Shown here piece after piece: positions 9,183-17,788 of a stretch of DNA of 34,957 nt. Both the position numbers and the translations under genes were made by a program. Position 1 is the first letter of the stretch, and every line of letters starts with the position of its first letter. The DNA is from Candidatus Sericytochromatia bacterium S15B-MN24 CBMW_12. Lineage in GTDB: Bacteria > Cyanobacteriota > Sericytochromatia > S15B-MN24 > UBA4093. The stretch is taken from positions 1 to 34,957 of the forward strand of contig DAZV01000028.1 in the NCBI GenBank assembly GCA_002083825.1. The letters are read 5' to 3'. The notes beneath the pieces are model-generated. The model ran no database searches. It was not told the origin of the DNA and saw only the letters and a list, made by a program, of their open reading frames with translations.

Positions 9183-9974
9183 CTAGCGTCCTCCCGTCTT
9201 GTCGAGGAGGCTGAAGGCCGAGGCGAGGTAGACGTAGGCGGCATCCGGCGGAACTGCCGAGCGATCGTTCCCCATGGTGAGGCCCAGGCCGAGGTACGTT
9301 CCGGAGTTCACCAGGAAGTTCAAGCCGAGGTTGGTCGATCCCAGTTCGCTCACTCCGCCGATATGATCGATGGCGGCGTAGGCGGGACCCCAGGCGGGCG
9401 ACTCGTAACCGCCCAGCACGAAAGCTTGCGAAGGAGCGGAAAAGGGTTTTGTCGCCCGGAAGGCCGCCGGGGAGCCTGGCAACGCGACGCCACCGCCCAG
9501 GGTGACCCGTCCCAGGGAGAGATCCCCCCATGACAGGGTCTTGGTCGCCACGGCGTAGGTGGCGTTCAGGCTCGTATCCAGCGTGCTGACGGCCAGATCG
9601 GCCAGTCCCAGCGCGACGCTCGGGACCATCCCGCTTTCTTGCAACAGTTGTGCCTTGGCGTTGAAGACGGGCTTGTTGGCGGGAACCAAGCCGGCCATGC
9701 TGATCAGGTCCAGGCCGACCTCGAGCCCACCGAACGAAAGGCCGGTGTTTCCGTAGGCGAAGGTCGGCATGATTCCGACGTTCATCCCCGCCCAGGTCAG
9801 GGGGCTTCCGCCGAAGTAGGCGATGTAAGTGAGCACGGAGGCGTCTCCAAGCGGTTTGGCCTCCCCACTGGGCGAAAAGACGACGGCATTGGGGTATGCC
9901 TGTGCGCCGCCCACCGGCAGTGCGCATCCGAGGGCGAGGACGGCTCCAAAGAGTTTCAGCAAAGATTTTGGCAT
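9183..9974 (-). CDS. Hypothetical secreted, possibly beta-barrel protein
   Basis: A 263-residue protein. The start chosen has GGGGAG six bases upstream and gives a clean signal peptide (MPKSLLKLFGAVLALGCALP..., cleavage after AQA). Earlier in-frame ATGs have poorer context. The mature part has alternating hydrophobic/polar stretches rich in Gly, Leu, Ser and Thr (for example GMNVGIMPTFAYGNTGL and TNLGLNFLVNSGTYLGLGLT), which suggests outer-membrane strands. No family is recognised. The cysteine in LALGC is not a convincing lipobox because Ala is at -3. It is the first gene of an operon with the chemoreceptor, so a role in ligand access or as receptor partner is possible (inference). Confidence 0.65.
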   Translation of the reverse strand: MPKSLLKLFGAVLALGCALPVGGAQAYPNAVVFSPSGEAKPLGDASVLTYIAYFGGSPLTWAGMNVGIMPTFAYGNTGLSFGGLEVGLDLISMAGLVPANKPVFNAKAQLLQESGMVPSVALGLADLAVSTLDTSLNATYAVATKTLSWGDLSLGRVTLGGGVALPGSPAAFRATKPFSAPSQAFVLGGYESPAWGPAYAAIDHIGGVSELGSTNLGLNFLVNSGTYLGLGLTMGNDRSAVPPDAAYVYLASAFSLLDKTGGR

Positions 9975-10115
9975 CTTCATCTCCCCAAAAATGCGGCAGG
10001 CTGCGCGCTTGCGTCCTGACATCGGCTATCAATTAAGTAATACCCAGATTCGAGGAGGTATCGAAGGGGGGAGATGCCATTATTTCGCGAGGCTGGGGCC
10101 TCGGGCTCGAGGGGG

Positions 10116-10169
10116 GCCACCATGACGAGAGGGGCTGCCCTCCGGGGCTGCCCCTCTCGTCATGGTGGC
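10116..10169. terminator. 20-bp perfect hairpin downstream of the YHS gene
   Basis: Arms 10116-10135 and 10150-10169 are exact inverted copies around a GC-rich 14-base loop. The hairpin begins five bases after the YHS-domain gene stop. As with the hairpin after kbl, no T-tract follows. A terminator or 3'-stabiliser role is inferred from position. Confidence 0.6.
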
Positions 10170-10174
10170 TGGCG

Positions 10175-10435
10175 CTAAAATGCTTTGGCTTTTAGAGCGG
10201 GGCCGTGGATCGATCCCTCGGCATGCTCGCCTGGAAAGGGCAGGATCACGGCCTTGACCTTCTTGCGGGCAGGCTTCGCGCTTCGCAGAAAATGGGACTG
10301 ACACCGGGAGGAGCAGAAGTAGTACTGCTCTCCATCATGCAAGACGGGCCCCAGGGCTTCATTCTGAGCGAGGATCTGGCCGCAGACCAGATCCATGTGC
10401 ATGGTGGGAGGGAGCCAATCAAGTTCTTGCGCCAT
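10175..10435 (-). CDS. YHS-domain metal-binding protein
   Basis: A small 86-residue protein matching the YHS pattern: MDLVCGQILAQNEAL, then GEQYYFCSSRCQSHF (about residues 14-52). The three cysteines (one in VCG, two in FCSSRC) are those used by YHS/TRASH-type domains to bind soft metals in copper or heavy-metal ATPases and monooxygenases. Here the domain stands alone, with a basic linker (KPARKKVKAV) and an unrecognised tail. AGGAAG lies eight bases before the ATG. Function could be metal sensing, buffering or delivery; nothing in the neighbourhood decides this. Confidence 0.75.
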   Translation of the reverse strand: MAQELDWLPPTMHMDLVCGQILAQNEALGPVLHDGEQYYFCSSRCQSHFLRSAKPARKKVKAVILPFPGEHAEGSIHGPALKAKAF

Positions 10436-11005
10436 TGCTAAACTTCCTTTCGATCCTCATTGGTCGACGGGTTGTCGCGGTCTTTCGTCTCGAAACCGGG
10501 TTTTTGACGGGGATCGGCCCTGGGATCGGAGCGCCATTCCCAGGGCGGACATGCCGGAGGGAAACCCTCGCGGTGTCATGTCGACACCAGGGGCTTCGCG
10601 CGACTTTTTTCACGCTTTGCTTGCCATCCGAGCGTCTTCACGAAGCAGAATCCCTCGAAAAGGTCCCGATCCGGTTCCCCCCGAGGGTCGACATCGACTC
10701 CTCGGATGCCATGATTATGACATTCTTAGTGAATTAATGTAAAGCAAGCGGCGGTTGAGACGCGAAAAACCCGACCCAATGCGCCCTCCCGCCAGGCGAC
10801 GGGTAGAGCATGACAGGGCCGGGTTTCGAACGGTTGTCTGCTTCGTGAAGCGAGCGTTAGATTGCGGCCTAGCCCAGATCATTCACGCCAGCGGGTCGGT
10901 GGCTCGCCAATGGCCGAACCGGTCCATGCGGGCGCCCGATGGGTAGGAACTAGAAGGCCTGCTTGCTGGGTATATTGAAGGTCAGTGTGTTCGGAGGGAG
11001 AAACG
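10436..11005. other. Intergenic region with an inverted repeat, no supported gene
   Basis: This is the divergent interval between the YHS gene and the first ISNN lipoprotein. Reading frames here are short, lack good start contexts and show no family features. AAACCCGACCC (10767-10777) and GGGCCGGGTTT (10816-10826) form a stem-loop enclosing a smaller CGCC-A-GGCG stem. On the minus strand the stem ends in GGGTTTTT, as in an intrinsic terminator, although no minus-strand gene ends here. TATATT at 10971-10976 may be the -10 element of the lipoprotein gene. Confidence 0.5.
10714..10743 (-). promoter_or_regulatory. Candidate promoter for the YHS gene, with a long leader
   Basis: On the minus strand TTTACA and CATAAT are separated by 18 bases in a locally AT-rich patch. 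If used, transcription starts near 10705 and leaves a leader of about 270 bases before the YHS start codon. No known riboswitch was recognised in that leader. Confidence 0.35.
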
Positions 11006-13111
11006 TTGACTAAGCTGCGGACTGCTCCATTTTCTGTCGTGCTTCTGGCGATTTTGCTCATCGCGGGCTGCGCCCCTGGCATGGGCGGGGTGATGAACCT
11101 GCGGCAGGGTAGCCAAATTGCCGCGGGAACCAAGCGTGCGACTTCTTATACAGGCTCGGTCATTGGGCTGAACGGTCAACCTGCCGCGGAGGTCTTGGTC
11201 AAAGCCTACCTCATCAGCAACAATTCTGGGGGGATCATCAGCAACAACTCGTCCTCCTACCGGGTCCTTGCGGGCGACATGGTAACGCGGACCGACAAGG
11301 ACGGCCGATTCGTCCTGGACTTGCCGATGGATCAGAAGACCAATATCGAAGCCGTCCTGTCCGAGGAGGTGAAGGCCATCCGGCTGGGCGTCGATTCCGG
11401 CCAAACCGATTTGCGTCTCCAACTGGCCTACACAGGCACGATCACCGGACGCGTTACGGCACCGAACGCCCCGAGCGTCACCAATTTCGAGGGGGTGGAT
11501 GTCTTCATCCCCGGCTCGTCCTATCTAGCCAAGGCTGATGCCCAGGGTCGGTACACTCTCGGCAACGTGCCGGTAGGCTCCTTTGGTCTTGTGGCAAGCA
11601 AGACAGGGCTTGGTCGGGGATTTGCCAACTCGGTCGAGGTCACGTCCCATCAAAGCACCATGGCCCCGGACCTGGCGTTGCTCGTCAAGGCTCCCGAGAT
11701 CGCGCTTACGAGCGAGAGCGAGGGGGGAGGCGGTGCGAGCTTGCGCCTCCAGGGGCAGAATTTTGGTGCCTCGGACGGGACTCCGTGGGAACTGCTCATC
11801 GATGGCAAGGTCCAAGTGGATGCCGTGCGCCTGGACGACCACACCATCCAGTTCAAGATGCCCGAAACGCTCGATGGCGGCGAACTCCTGGTAAGGATCG
11901 GTGGGATTCCGAGCAATGCCGTCCCCCTTGTGCTGTACAAAGCGCTGAGCTTTCGTAGCTTTCCGGCGATGTGGCAGGTCGGAAAGGAGGGCCGTGTTCT
12001 GGTCGGCGCCGAAGATAGCCACGGAAACGCCATTAACTCCCCCCTCCTCAAGTGGACGGTCGCCGATTCCCTTGCGACTGTTTCGGAGGGAGTCGTGACA
12101 TTCCGGTCGGCTGGCCAGACGACCTTGACGGCAAGCAGCGGCAAGCTCAGTGTGTCCATGCCCATCGAGGGATACTTGAGCAAGTACCAGGGTCGTTTCC
12201 CCCTGGTGAACCTCACGTCTCCATTCACCCGGATCTGGGGCACGACTGAATGGTGTCCCGGCAAGCTGGCTATCGGAGAGCAAGGCACCTTCTATGCGCT
12301 GGATGACTGCACCGAGGGGATAGACGTCATTCACCCGGATGGAACCGTTTCGGCCCTCGCTATCGAGGCGCCTCAGGTTCCCGCGGGCTGGAACGAAGCC
12401 TGGGTCATGTTCCGGGATCTCGTTTACGATGGTCATGGCCATGTCTACGTGCTGTGTCAGCAGATGTGGAACGAGGGCAGCTTCATCTTGCAGGTAGAAG
12501 TGGCCACCGGAAAGGCCAGGACCTTGGTCCTGACTACGAATGGCGTCGAGGCGCCTCATGAGGTCGAGGGCTATGTCATCCCCGAAAGCAACGAAGCCAA
12601 GTTCAGCTCGCTTTTCATCGCCTCGGACGGGGCCCTCTTCGTCGGGGGGGCGTCGGGCCTATGTCGCCTCGCCGTCAATAAGAGCTTCACCGTTCTTGCG
12701 CGGGAGGCGGACCTGCCGCAGGGGCTGAGCAGCCATCTGGAGCTGGCGGGTGATCCTGCCGGCAACCTTTATCTTGCGGACCTCACGAACAATCGACTGT
12801 TGATGCGGACGTCACAGGGGCAGTTTTCGACCCTCGCCGCGTTCGAGGAGATTCCCGGCAACTCGCCTCAACCCCGATCCCCCGTCTGGAATGCCGACGG
12901 TCACCTCTACTTCTTCCTCTTCAACTCCTTGTATCGAATCACTGCGGCAGGCCAGATGGAGCAGGTGACCCGTCTTAATACCTCGTTCGAGTTCGAGCGG
13001 GATGAAGACGAGTCCGCCTTCGGCTTTGCCAGCGCGGTGGACATGGGGGTGAATCCGGCGGGCGATCTCTTCGTCATGGGCGATCGGGAGATCTTTCAGG
13101 GACGGCCATGA
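11006..13111 (+). CDS. ISNN-repeat lipoprotein with carboxypeptidase-regulatory-like domain and beta-propeller-like C-terminus
   Basis: A 701-residue predicted lipoprotein. The TTG start follows GGAGGGAG by five bases and yields a lipobox LLIAGC with lipidated Cys22. SNN motifs at 71-73 and 79-81 repeat with a period of eight and run into SYRV. Two Ig-like/carboxypeptidase-regulatory-like segments follow (DKDGRFVLDLP near 100; DAQGRYTLGNVPVGSFGLVA near 190), then an IPT/TIG-like stretch (about 240-310). The C-terminal half (about 400-700) has GHVYVL-, GNLYLADLTNNRLL- and GDLFVMG-type strands typical of NHL-like propellers. It should sit on the outer face of a membrane and may bind a polymer or protein. 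Two further members lie at 19756-23580. The ligand is unknown. Confidence 0.75.
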   Translation: MTKLRTAPFSVVLLAILLIAGCAPGMGGVMNLRQGSQIAAGTKRATSYTGSVIGLNGQPAAEVLVKAYLISNNSGGIISNNSSSYRVLAGDMVTRTDKDGRFVLDLPMDQKTNIEAVLSEEVKAIRLGVDSGQTDLRLQLAYTGTITGRVTAPNAPSVTNFEGVDVFIPGSSYLAKADAQGRYTLGNVPVGSFGLVASKTGLGRGFANSVEVTSHQSTMAPDLALLVKAPEIALTSESEGGGGASLRLQGQNFGASDGTPWELLIDGKVQVDAVRLDDHTIQFKMPETLDGGELLVRIGGIPSNAVPLVLYKALSFRSFPAMWQVGKEGRVLVGAEDSHGNAINSPLLKWTVADSLATVSEGVVTFRSAGQTTLTASSGKLSVSMPIEGYLSKYQGRFPLVNLTSPFTRIWGTTEWCPGKLAIGEQGTFYALDDCTEGIDVIHPDGTVSALAIEAPQVPAGWNEAWVMFRDLVYDGHGHVYVLCQQMWNEGSFILQVEVATGKARTLVLTTNGVEAPHEVEGYVIPESNEAKFSSLFIASDGALFVGGASGLCRLAVNKSFTVLAREADLPQGLSSHLELAGDPAGNLYLADLTNNRLLMRTSQGQFSTLAAFEEIPGNSPQPRSPVWNADGHLYFFLFNSLYRITAAGQMEQVTRLNTSFEFERDEDESAFGFASAVDMGVNPAGDLFVMGDREIFQGRP

Positions 13112-13454
13112 GCGGGCGCTAAGCGGTTCAGCAGCAAGGGTGGCCCTACGTCAAAGCATGGGCAGACGGCTGAGGGACCCTGTCATCTGGCGCACCCCAG
13201 CTAGATCCAGGCCTTCAAACCGCCGAAAGGCGCTTCCCACCCGTCGTCGCAACGTCTTTCGCTTCGATGCCTACCGCGCCGCCCTGGCCGCCTACGTCGA
13301 GCAGGTCACGTGGTCGAGGTCGAAGCGAACCGTGAGGTTTCCGGGCAGTTCAAGCTGGGTTGTAGACTGGTGCATGGGAATGGTCGGCCCCTGGTCGATC
13401 GTAAACGCAATGACAGCCTACCATGTAGCCGATCATTCCCCGTTAGGGCTGAAG
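13112..13454. other. Intergenic region, nothing recognised
   Basis: This 343-base interval separates the lipoprotein and helicase genes, which converge. The reading frames are short, arginine-rich or lack ribosome binding sites. A 27-codon minus-strand frame starting with ATG near 13377 has no Shine-Dalgarno site. No clear terminator hairpin is visible. It may be a decayed sequence. Confidence 0.4.
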
Positions 13455-16121
13455 CTAGAAGACCTCGCGAACGATGTCCCGGTCGACCAGCAGTGCGGCC
13501 TCCCGCGCCTTCGCATGGAACGACGGCGGCACCCCGGGAACGTCCCGGAACTGCTGGAGCATGTCGATCACCTGGCGGAAGTGCCGGACCAGCTGGCCCT
13601 CGTCGATCCCCGACTCCTCGATGAGCTCCGACCAGACTCGACCCTCCGCCCAGGCCTGCGTGAGGCCCACGTAGTCGGTCACCGCATTCAAAGGAAGATC
13701 CTCCAGCCCGTGGCGCTTCAGGATCTTGAAGAGCCCCTTCACGGTCTTGCTGAGTTCCTCCACCAGCATCCCCAGCTGCGGATCGAAGCGCATCGGGCGC
13801 CAGAACATCCGGCCCCGGACGGGCTCCGCCACGATCATCGAGGTCGCGGCGGCCAAGAGCGCCGGCGAGAGCGTCAGCATCAGTTCCGAGGTCAGCGCCT
13901 CGGAGGCCATCATCTCGTTGGTCGTGCGCAGGTTGGCCAGCGCCACTCCGCGCGCCAGCAGCTCGCGCCCACGGACGTAACCCGCGCCCTGCAGCACCCC
14001 CAAGAGCGCCTGGAATTGGCGCCAGTGGTTCGAGTGAATGGCCTCGATCTCGACGTCGTAGCGCGCGATCTCGCCATCCAGCAGCTCGATGGTCTTGATC
14101 ATGTCCATGCAGCGCTTGTTCTTCACGCAGGGCGTCGCGGGATGCGCGTCGATCTGCGATAGCAGGCCCTTCAGCTTCTCGCGGGCCTTGGTGATCTCGA
14201 CGGGCTCCGTGATGGGAGCCAGGAGCGCGTCGACGTCCAGCCCGGTCTCTTCCTTCCACGCGCTCCAGGTGGGATGGTAGTCCCCGGTCGTCAGCTCCTG
14301 CTGATAGCTCAACCGCTCGGCCTTCTTCATGATCTCCGGCGGAATACCGGTTGCCGGCGGCAGTTCCAGCCCCATCACCAGGTGGCGGGTCCCCAGCCGA
14401 GCGATGGTGCGGGGTTCGACAAGGACGGAGTACTGGACGTCGCCGGATTTCAAGTACTGCCTATCGAGCAAAATGGCGACTTGCGGGGCGGGCATCCCGC
14501 CGCGATGCACCAGGAGCCAGCTTCCGATGGGGGCTTGACCGAGGATGCCGATGGCGGATTCCCGCGACAGGTACTGCCGCTCGCTCACCATGCTCGAAAG
14601 CCGCTTTCGCAGCGAGTCGCGCTGGTTCCTCAGCACCTGGTGCTCTTCGAAGAGCGAGAGATCGAGGGTCTCGCCCGTCTGGGGGTTGCGGACCTGGAGG
14701 CGATCGCGCTTCTCCTGGGCTCGCCCCCGAAGCTCGATCAGGCGATCGGCAGCTCCCGAACCCTGGAACTGGCTGAAGCTCTGCTCGACGATTCGACGCG
14801 CCATCTCCGCCTCGTAGCGGTGATGCAAGTTGATCACCATGTTGAAGTTCAGGGTGAACCTGCTTCTCAACGGCTCTGCGGGACTGCGAACCAGCTGGCC
14901 GAGTTCGATCGGGCCGTAGCGGTGGCTGGCCAGAACCACTCCGTAGCCGACCGGGTCCATGCCGCGCCGGCCGGCGCGTCCCATCATCTGGTGGAATTCG
15001 CTGGCGGCCAGCATGCGGTGGCCGTCGTCGGTTCGCTTGATGAGGGTCGACATGACCACGGTGCGTGCGGGCATGTTGATGCCGGCCGCCAGGGTCTCGG
15101 TGGCGAAGACCACCTTGATGAGAGCCTTCTGGAAGAGCCGTTCGATCAGGAACTTGAGGGGCGGCAGGAGTCCGGCATGGTGAGGGGCGGCGCCGTACGG
15201 CAAGAGATCCAGCCAGCGCTTGGTGTTGACGGATCCCAGCATGCCGGGGGTGGCCAGGACGGCTTCCTTGACCATGGCTTCGATCTGGCGGCGCTCATCG
15301 GGGGTGGTGAGCTCGAGGTCGGCGGCTATCACGTCCTTGGCCTGGGACTCGCAGCCCATCCGGCTGAAGATGAAGTAGATGGCCGGCAGCATCTTCTTCT
15401 CCTGGAGATCCTTCACGACGCTGACGGCGTCCGGGGGATCTACCCAGCGATCCTCCGAGAATCGCTTCATGGCGAGCCTGCCGTGCTGGTTGAAAAGCTT
15501 GGTGACGCCGGGAGCCGCGACGTAGGACTCCAGGGGGACCGGCCGTTCGGCGTGCAGGACGACGGTCATGGGTTTGTGAACCGAGCTGACCCAGGTGGCG
15601 AGTTCTTCGGCGTTGGGGATGGTCGCCGAGAGGGCGGTCACGGTGGTTTGCTTGCCGAGGAAGACGATGGTTTCTTCCCAGACGGTTCCGCGGCCTTCGG
15701 CGGCGATATAGTGGGCTTCGTCGAGGATGACCTGGCTCACGTCCGCGACCGAGGCGGGATCCATGTGGAGCATGTTGCGGAGGATCTCGGTGGTCATGAT
15801 CAGGATGGGGGCGTCGCGGTTGATGACGACGTCGCCGGTGACGAGTCCCACTTGACCGGGCAGGACGGCCTTGAGGTCGCGGTACTTCTGGTTGGAGAGG
15901 GCCTTGAGGGGGGTGGTGTAGATGCAGCGCTTGCCTTGCTTCAGGGCGAGGAAGACGGCGAACTCGGCGACCACGGTCTTGCCGGAGCCGGTGGGCGCCG
16001 AGACGAGCACCGAATTGCCTGCTGCTAGTTCGCGAATGGCGTCGATCTGGAAGGGATCGAGGGGAAAGGGTTGAGCGGCCTGGAACTCCGCGACCAGCCC
16101 GTCCGGCAACGTATCAATCAT
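13455..16121 (-). CDS. Ski2/Mtr4-like DEAD/DEAH-box helicase with DSHCT-type C-terminus
   Basis: An 888-residue superfamily 2 helicase, probably an RNA helicase. Landmarks: Walker A APTGSGKT (42-49), motif Ia TTPLKALSNQKYRD, motif II DEAH (134-137, DEAHYIA), motif III SAT (165-167), the C-terminal helicase lobe with HHAGLLP and VFATETLAAGINMPA, and motif VI QMMGRAGRRGMD. The last 200 residues resemble the DSHCT region of Ski2/Mtr4/HelY proteins. Bacterial members occur in Actinobacteria and Cyanobacteria. The start was placed at MIDTLP behind AAAGGGCGG; an upstream ATG would add 26 residues. It is divergent from rnhB with about 225 bases between them, so both nucleic-acid enzymes may share a control region. 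Confidence 0.9.
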   Translation of the reverse strand: MIDTLPDGLVAEFQAAQPFPLDPFQIDAIRELAAGNSVLVSAPTGSGKTVVAEFAVFLALKQGKRCIYTTPLKALSNQKYRDLKAVLPGQVGLVTGDVVINRDAPILIMTTEILRNMLHMDPASVADVSQVILDEAHYIAAEGRGTVWEETIVFLGKQTTVTALSATIPNAEELATWVSSVHKPMTVVLHAERPVPLESYVAAPGVTKLFNQHGRLAMKRFSEDRWVDPPDAVSVVKDLQEKKMLPAIYFIFSRMGCESQAKDVIAADLELTTPDERRQIEAMVKEAVLATPGMLGSVNTKRWLDLLPYGAAPHHAGLLPPLKFLIERLFQKALIKVVFATETLAAGINMPARTVVMSTLIKRTDDGHRMLAASEFHQMMGRAGRRGMDPVGYGVVLASHRYGPIELGQLVRSPAEPLRSRFTLNFNMVINLHHRYEAEMARRIVEQSFSQFQGSGAADRLIELRGRAQEKRDRLQVRNPQTGETLDLSLFEEHQVLRNQRDSLRKRLSSMVSERQYLSRESAIGILGQAPIGSWLLVHRGGMPAPQVAILLDRQYLKSGDVQYSVLVEPRTIARLGTRHLVMGLELPPATGIPPEIMKKAERLSYQQELTTGDYHPTWSAWKEETGLDVDALLAPITEPVEITKAREKLKGLLSQIDAHPATPCVKNKRCMDMIKTIELLDGEIARYDVEIEAIHSNHWRQFQALLGVLQGAGYVRGRELLARGVALANLRTTNEMMASEALTSELMLTLSPALLAAATSMIVAEPVRGRMFWRPMRFDPQLGMLVEELSKTVKGLFKILKRHGLEDLPLNAVTDYVGLTQAWAEGRVWSELIEESGIDEGQLVRHFRQVIDMLQQFRDVPGVPPSFHAKAREAALLVDRDIVREVF

Positions 16122-16347
16122 GGTGGTTTTGCCGCCCTTTCTTTCTGTTACCCGGTCGTCGCGCTCACAAGGCTTGCGTCCGCCGAGCCGCGAGGGCATT
16201 TCGGGGGGCGCGCCTGCCGGCCATGAGGCGATGGTGCCGAACCGCAGGCATCGCGCAGGTGCCCTGTTGCGAGGATACCATGCGGGGATCGTCCGGCCAA
16301 TGCTCGGGTGTCAACCTGCTGGAAGTTCGCATGCTAGAATTGGGGCC

Positions 16348-16995
16348 ATGTGGAGCATCGAGAGCGAGAAGTGGGAGCAAGGTTTCGCGCGCGTCTGCGG
16401 CCTCGACGAGGTCGGTCGCGGGCCGCTGGCGGGTCCGGTGGTGGCGGCGGCCGTGGTTCTTCCGCGCGCGGGCGATCCGGACTTCGCGGAGGCGCAGCGG
16501 CGCCTTAGGGGGCTCACCGACTCCAAGCAGCTCAGCGAGCGTCAGCGCGAGCGCTTCGCGGAGATCTTGCCGTCGATCGCTCGCGCTTGGGCCGTCGCCG
16601 AGCTGTCGCCGGCCGAGATCGATCGCCTCAACATCCTCCGGGCGTCCCAGGAGGCGATGAGGCTGGCGCTCGCCAAGGTGCGCCGGAAGTTGACTCCCGA
16701 CATCCTGCTCATCGACGGGCATCTGGTCTTGCCGGGTATTCGCACGCCGCAGGTGGCGCTGGTGAAGGGGGATTCCCGGTCGATCTCGATCGCGGCGGCC
16801 TCGGTGCTGGCGAAAGTCCACCGCGATCGCGTCATGGTGCGTCTTCACGACGCGCATCCGCAGTACGGCTTCGATCGTCACAAGGGGTATCCCACCCGCG
16901 AGCACCAGGCGGCACTGGCGCGCCACGGGCTCAGCCCGCATCACCGGCTGAGCTTCGCGCCTTGCGCTCGCTTGCTTCAGCTCCCGCTCTTCTGA
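16348..16995 (+). CDS. rnhB: Ribonuclease HII
   Basis: A cytosolic endonuclease that cuts RNA in RNA-DNA hybrids and removes misincorporated ribonucleotides. The protein has 215 residues, as expected. Conserved acidic residues are visible: D20-E21 in LDEVGRGPLAG, D123 in LLIDGH and D142 in KGDSRSISIAAASVLAK. The family end motif YGFDRHKGYPT is present. The start was set at MWSIES; the longer upstream frame has no family similarity. Spacing to a ribosome binding site is unclear (TGGGG directly upstream). A TAGAAT hexamer about 15 bases before the ATG could give a very short leader. Confidence 0.93.
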   Translation: MWSIESEKWEQGFARVCGLDEVGRGPLAGPVVAAAVVLPRAGDPDFAEAQRRLRGLTDSKQLSERQRERFAEILPSIARAWAVAELSPAEIDRLNILRASQEAMRLALAKVRRKLTPDILLIDGHLVLPGIRTPQVALVKGDSRSISIAAASVLAKVHRDRVMVRLHDAHPQYGFDRHKGYPTREHQAALARHGLSPHHRLSFAPCARLLQLPLF

Positions 16996-17020
16996 ACGCG
17001 ACGAAGCGGGTTCGAGGGCC

Positions 17021-17608
17021 TCAATGGGGGGCGGCGGTCTCGAGGTCGCGGTAGAAGATGCGTTGCAGCATGGCGATCTGGAGGGTCGCGGGGGTGGCTT
17101 GGTTCTGCCGCAGGGTTTCGGCGAGGGCGTCCACCGAGAGGCGGCAGCCCATGGCGCGCGCCTTGGGGATCAAGACGGTGCTCAGCATGCCGGGGGTGCT
17201 CTCCGGATCGAAGAGCATGGTGCCGCCGAGGGCGACCCGGATGTGGGGCTTCGGGAGCAGCCTGAAGAACCTGGCTTGAATGGCCGTCAGGCGCTTGGCG
17301 CGTTGCGTCGCGGCGTCGCCTGGCGCGGCTTCGCTTCCCGGGGCGACCTTCTCGACGGGCGGAACCGCCAGGCTCTGGCTCAGGTGGGAAACCAGCTTGG
17401 GATGCCAGGTCTTGTCGGCGAGGAGGCGTTGCCAGATGGCGGCTGGGAAGCGATCGACATCCACGGGGAAGGCGACGTGATCGAGCCAGACGGTTTCGAT
17501 GCGCGCGTAGGGCAGGATGGCGCTCAGGGCTTCCAGGGCGATTTCGAGGCCATGGAGGCCGCGGTCCTTTTCCGGCCAGAGCCGAAAGGTGGTTTTTTGC
17601 ACCGACAT
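17021..17608 (-). CDS. Hypothetical protein
   Basis: A 195-residue soluble protein with no signal peptide or membrane helix, preceded by a GAGG-like site. The first 85 residues (FRLWPEKDRGLHGLEIALEA, WLDHVAFPVDVDRFP, FPAAIWQRLL) look folded. A Pro/Gly/Ala-rich linker (about 85-105) leads to a second part with RLLPKPHIRVALGG, PGMLSTVLIPKARAMG and several helices. I recognise no family. It converges on rnhB with only 25 bases between stops, and lies downstream of the MshEN-like gene with 180 bases between them. The codon use and coding density fit a real gene. Confidence 0.55.
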   Translation of the reverse strand: MSVQKTTFRLWPEKDRGLHGLEIALEALSAILPYARIETVWLDHVAFPVDVDRFPAAIWQRLLADKTWHPKLVSHLSQSLAVPPVEKVAPGSEAAPGDAATQRAKRLTAIQARFFRLLPKPHIRVALGGTMLFDPESTPGMLSTVLIPKARAMGCRLSVDALAETLRQNQATPATLQIAMLQRIFYRDLETAAPH

Positions 17609-17788
17609 GGTCTTGACCTCATCGTCAAAAATCCCGGTCGTCCCTCGCGATCCGTTCGCGCAACGTCATCGTGCGCGTCGTAGGGGATCGCGGGACCTGG
17701 GCCCAGCGTAGCGGGTGATGAAGCGTCAGGCAATCCTCGCCTATTCGCCATGGCGGCGGGATCCCGCCGCCCAGGGCTTCGTCCGGGG

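Noticed and set aside
6756..9533. A 925-codon open frame on the plus strand
   Set aside because: It is antisense to the chemoreceptor gene, whose protein is unmistakable. The frame has repetitive Leu/Asp/Gly composition mirroring the receptor's coiled-coil repeats.
10796..10850. tRNA-like words (GGGTAGAGCA and GGGTTTCGAAC)
   Set aside because: The matching D-stem GCTC is missing, the T-arm has an extra base and does not pair, and no acceptor stem or anticodon arm can be drawn on either strand.
13306..13460. Short minus-strand frame containing MHQSTTQLELPGNLTVRF
   Set aside because: Only 27 codons from its ATG, no Shine-Dalgarno site and no recognisable feature, so a gene call is not supported.
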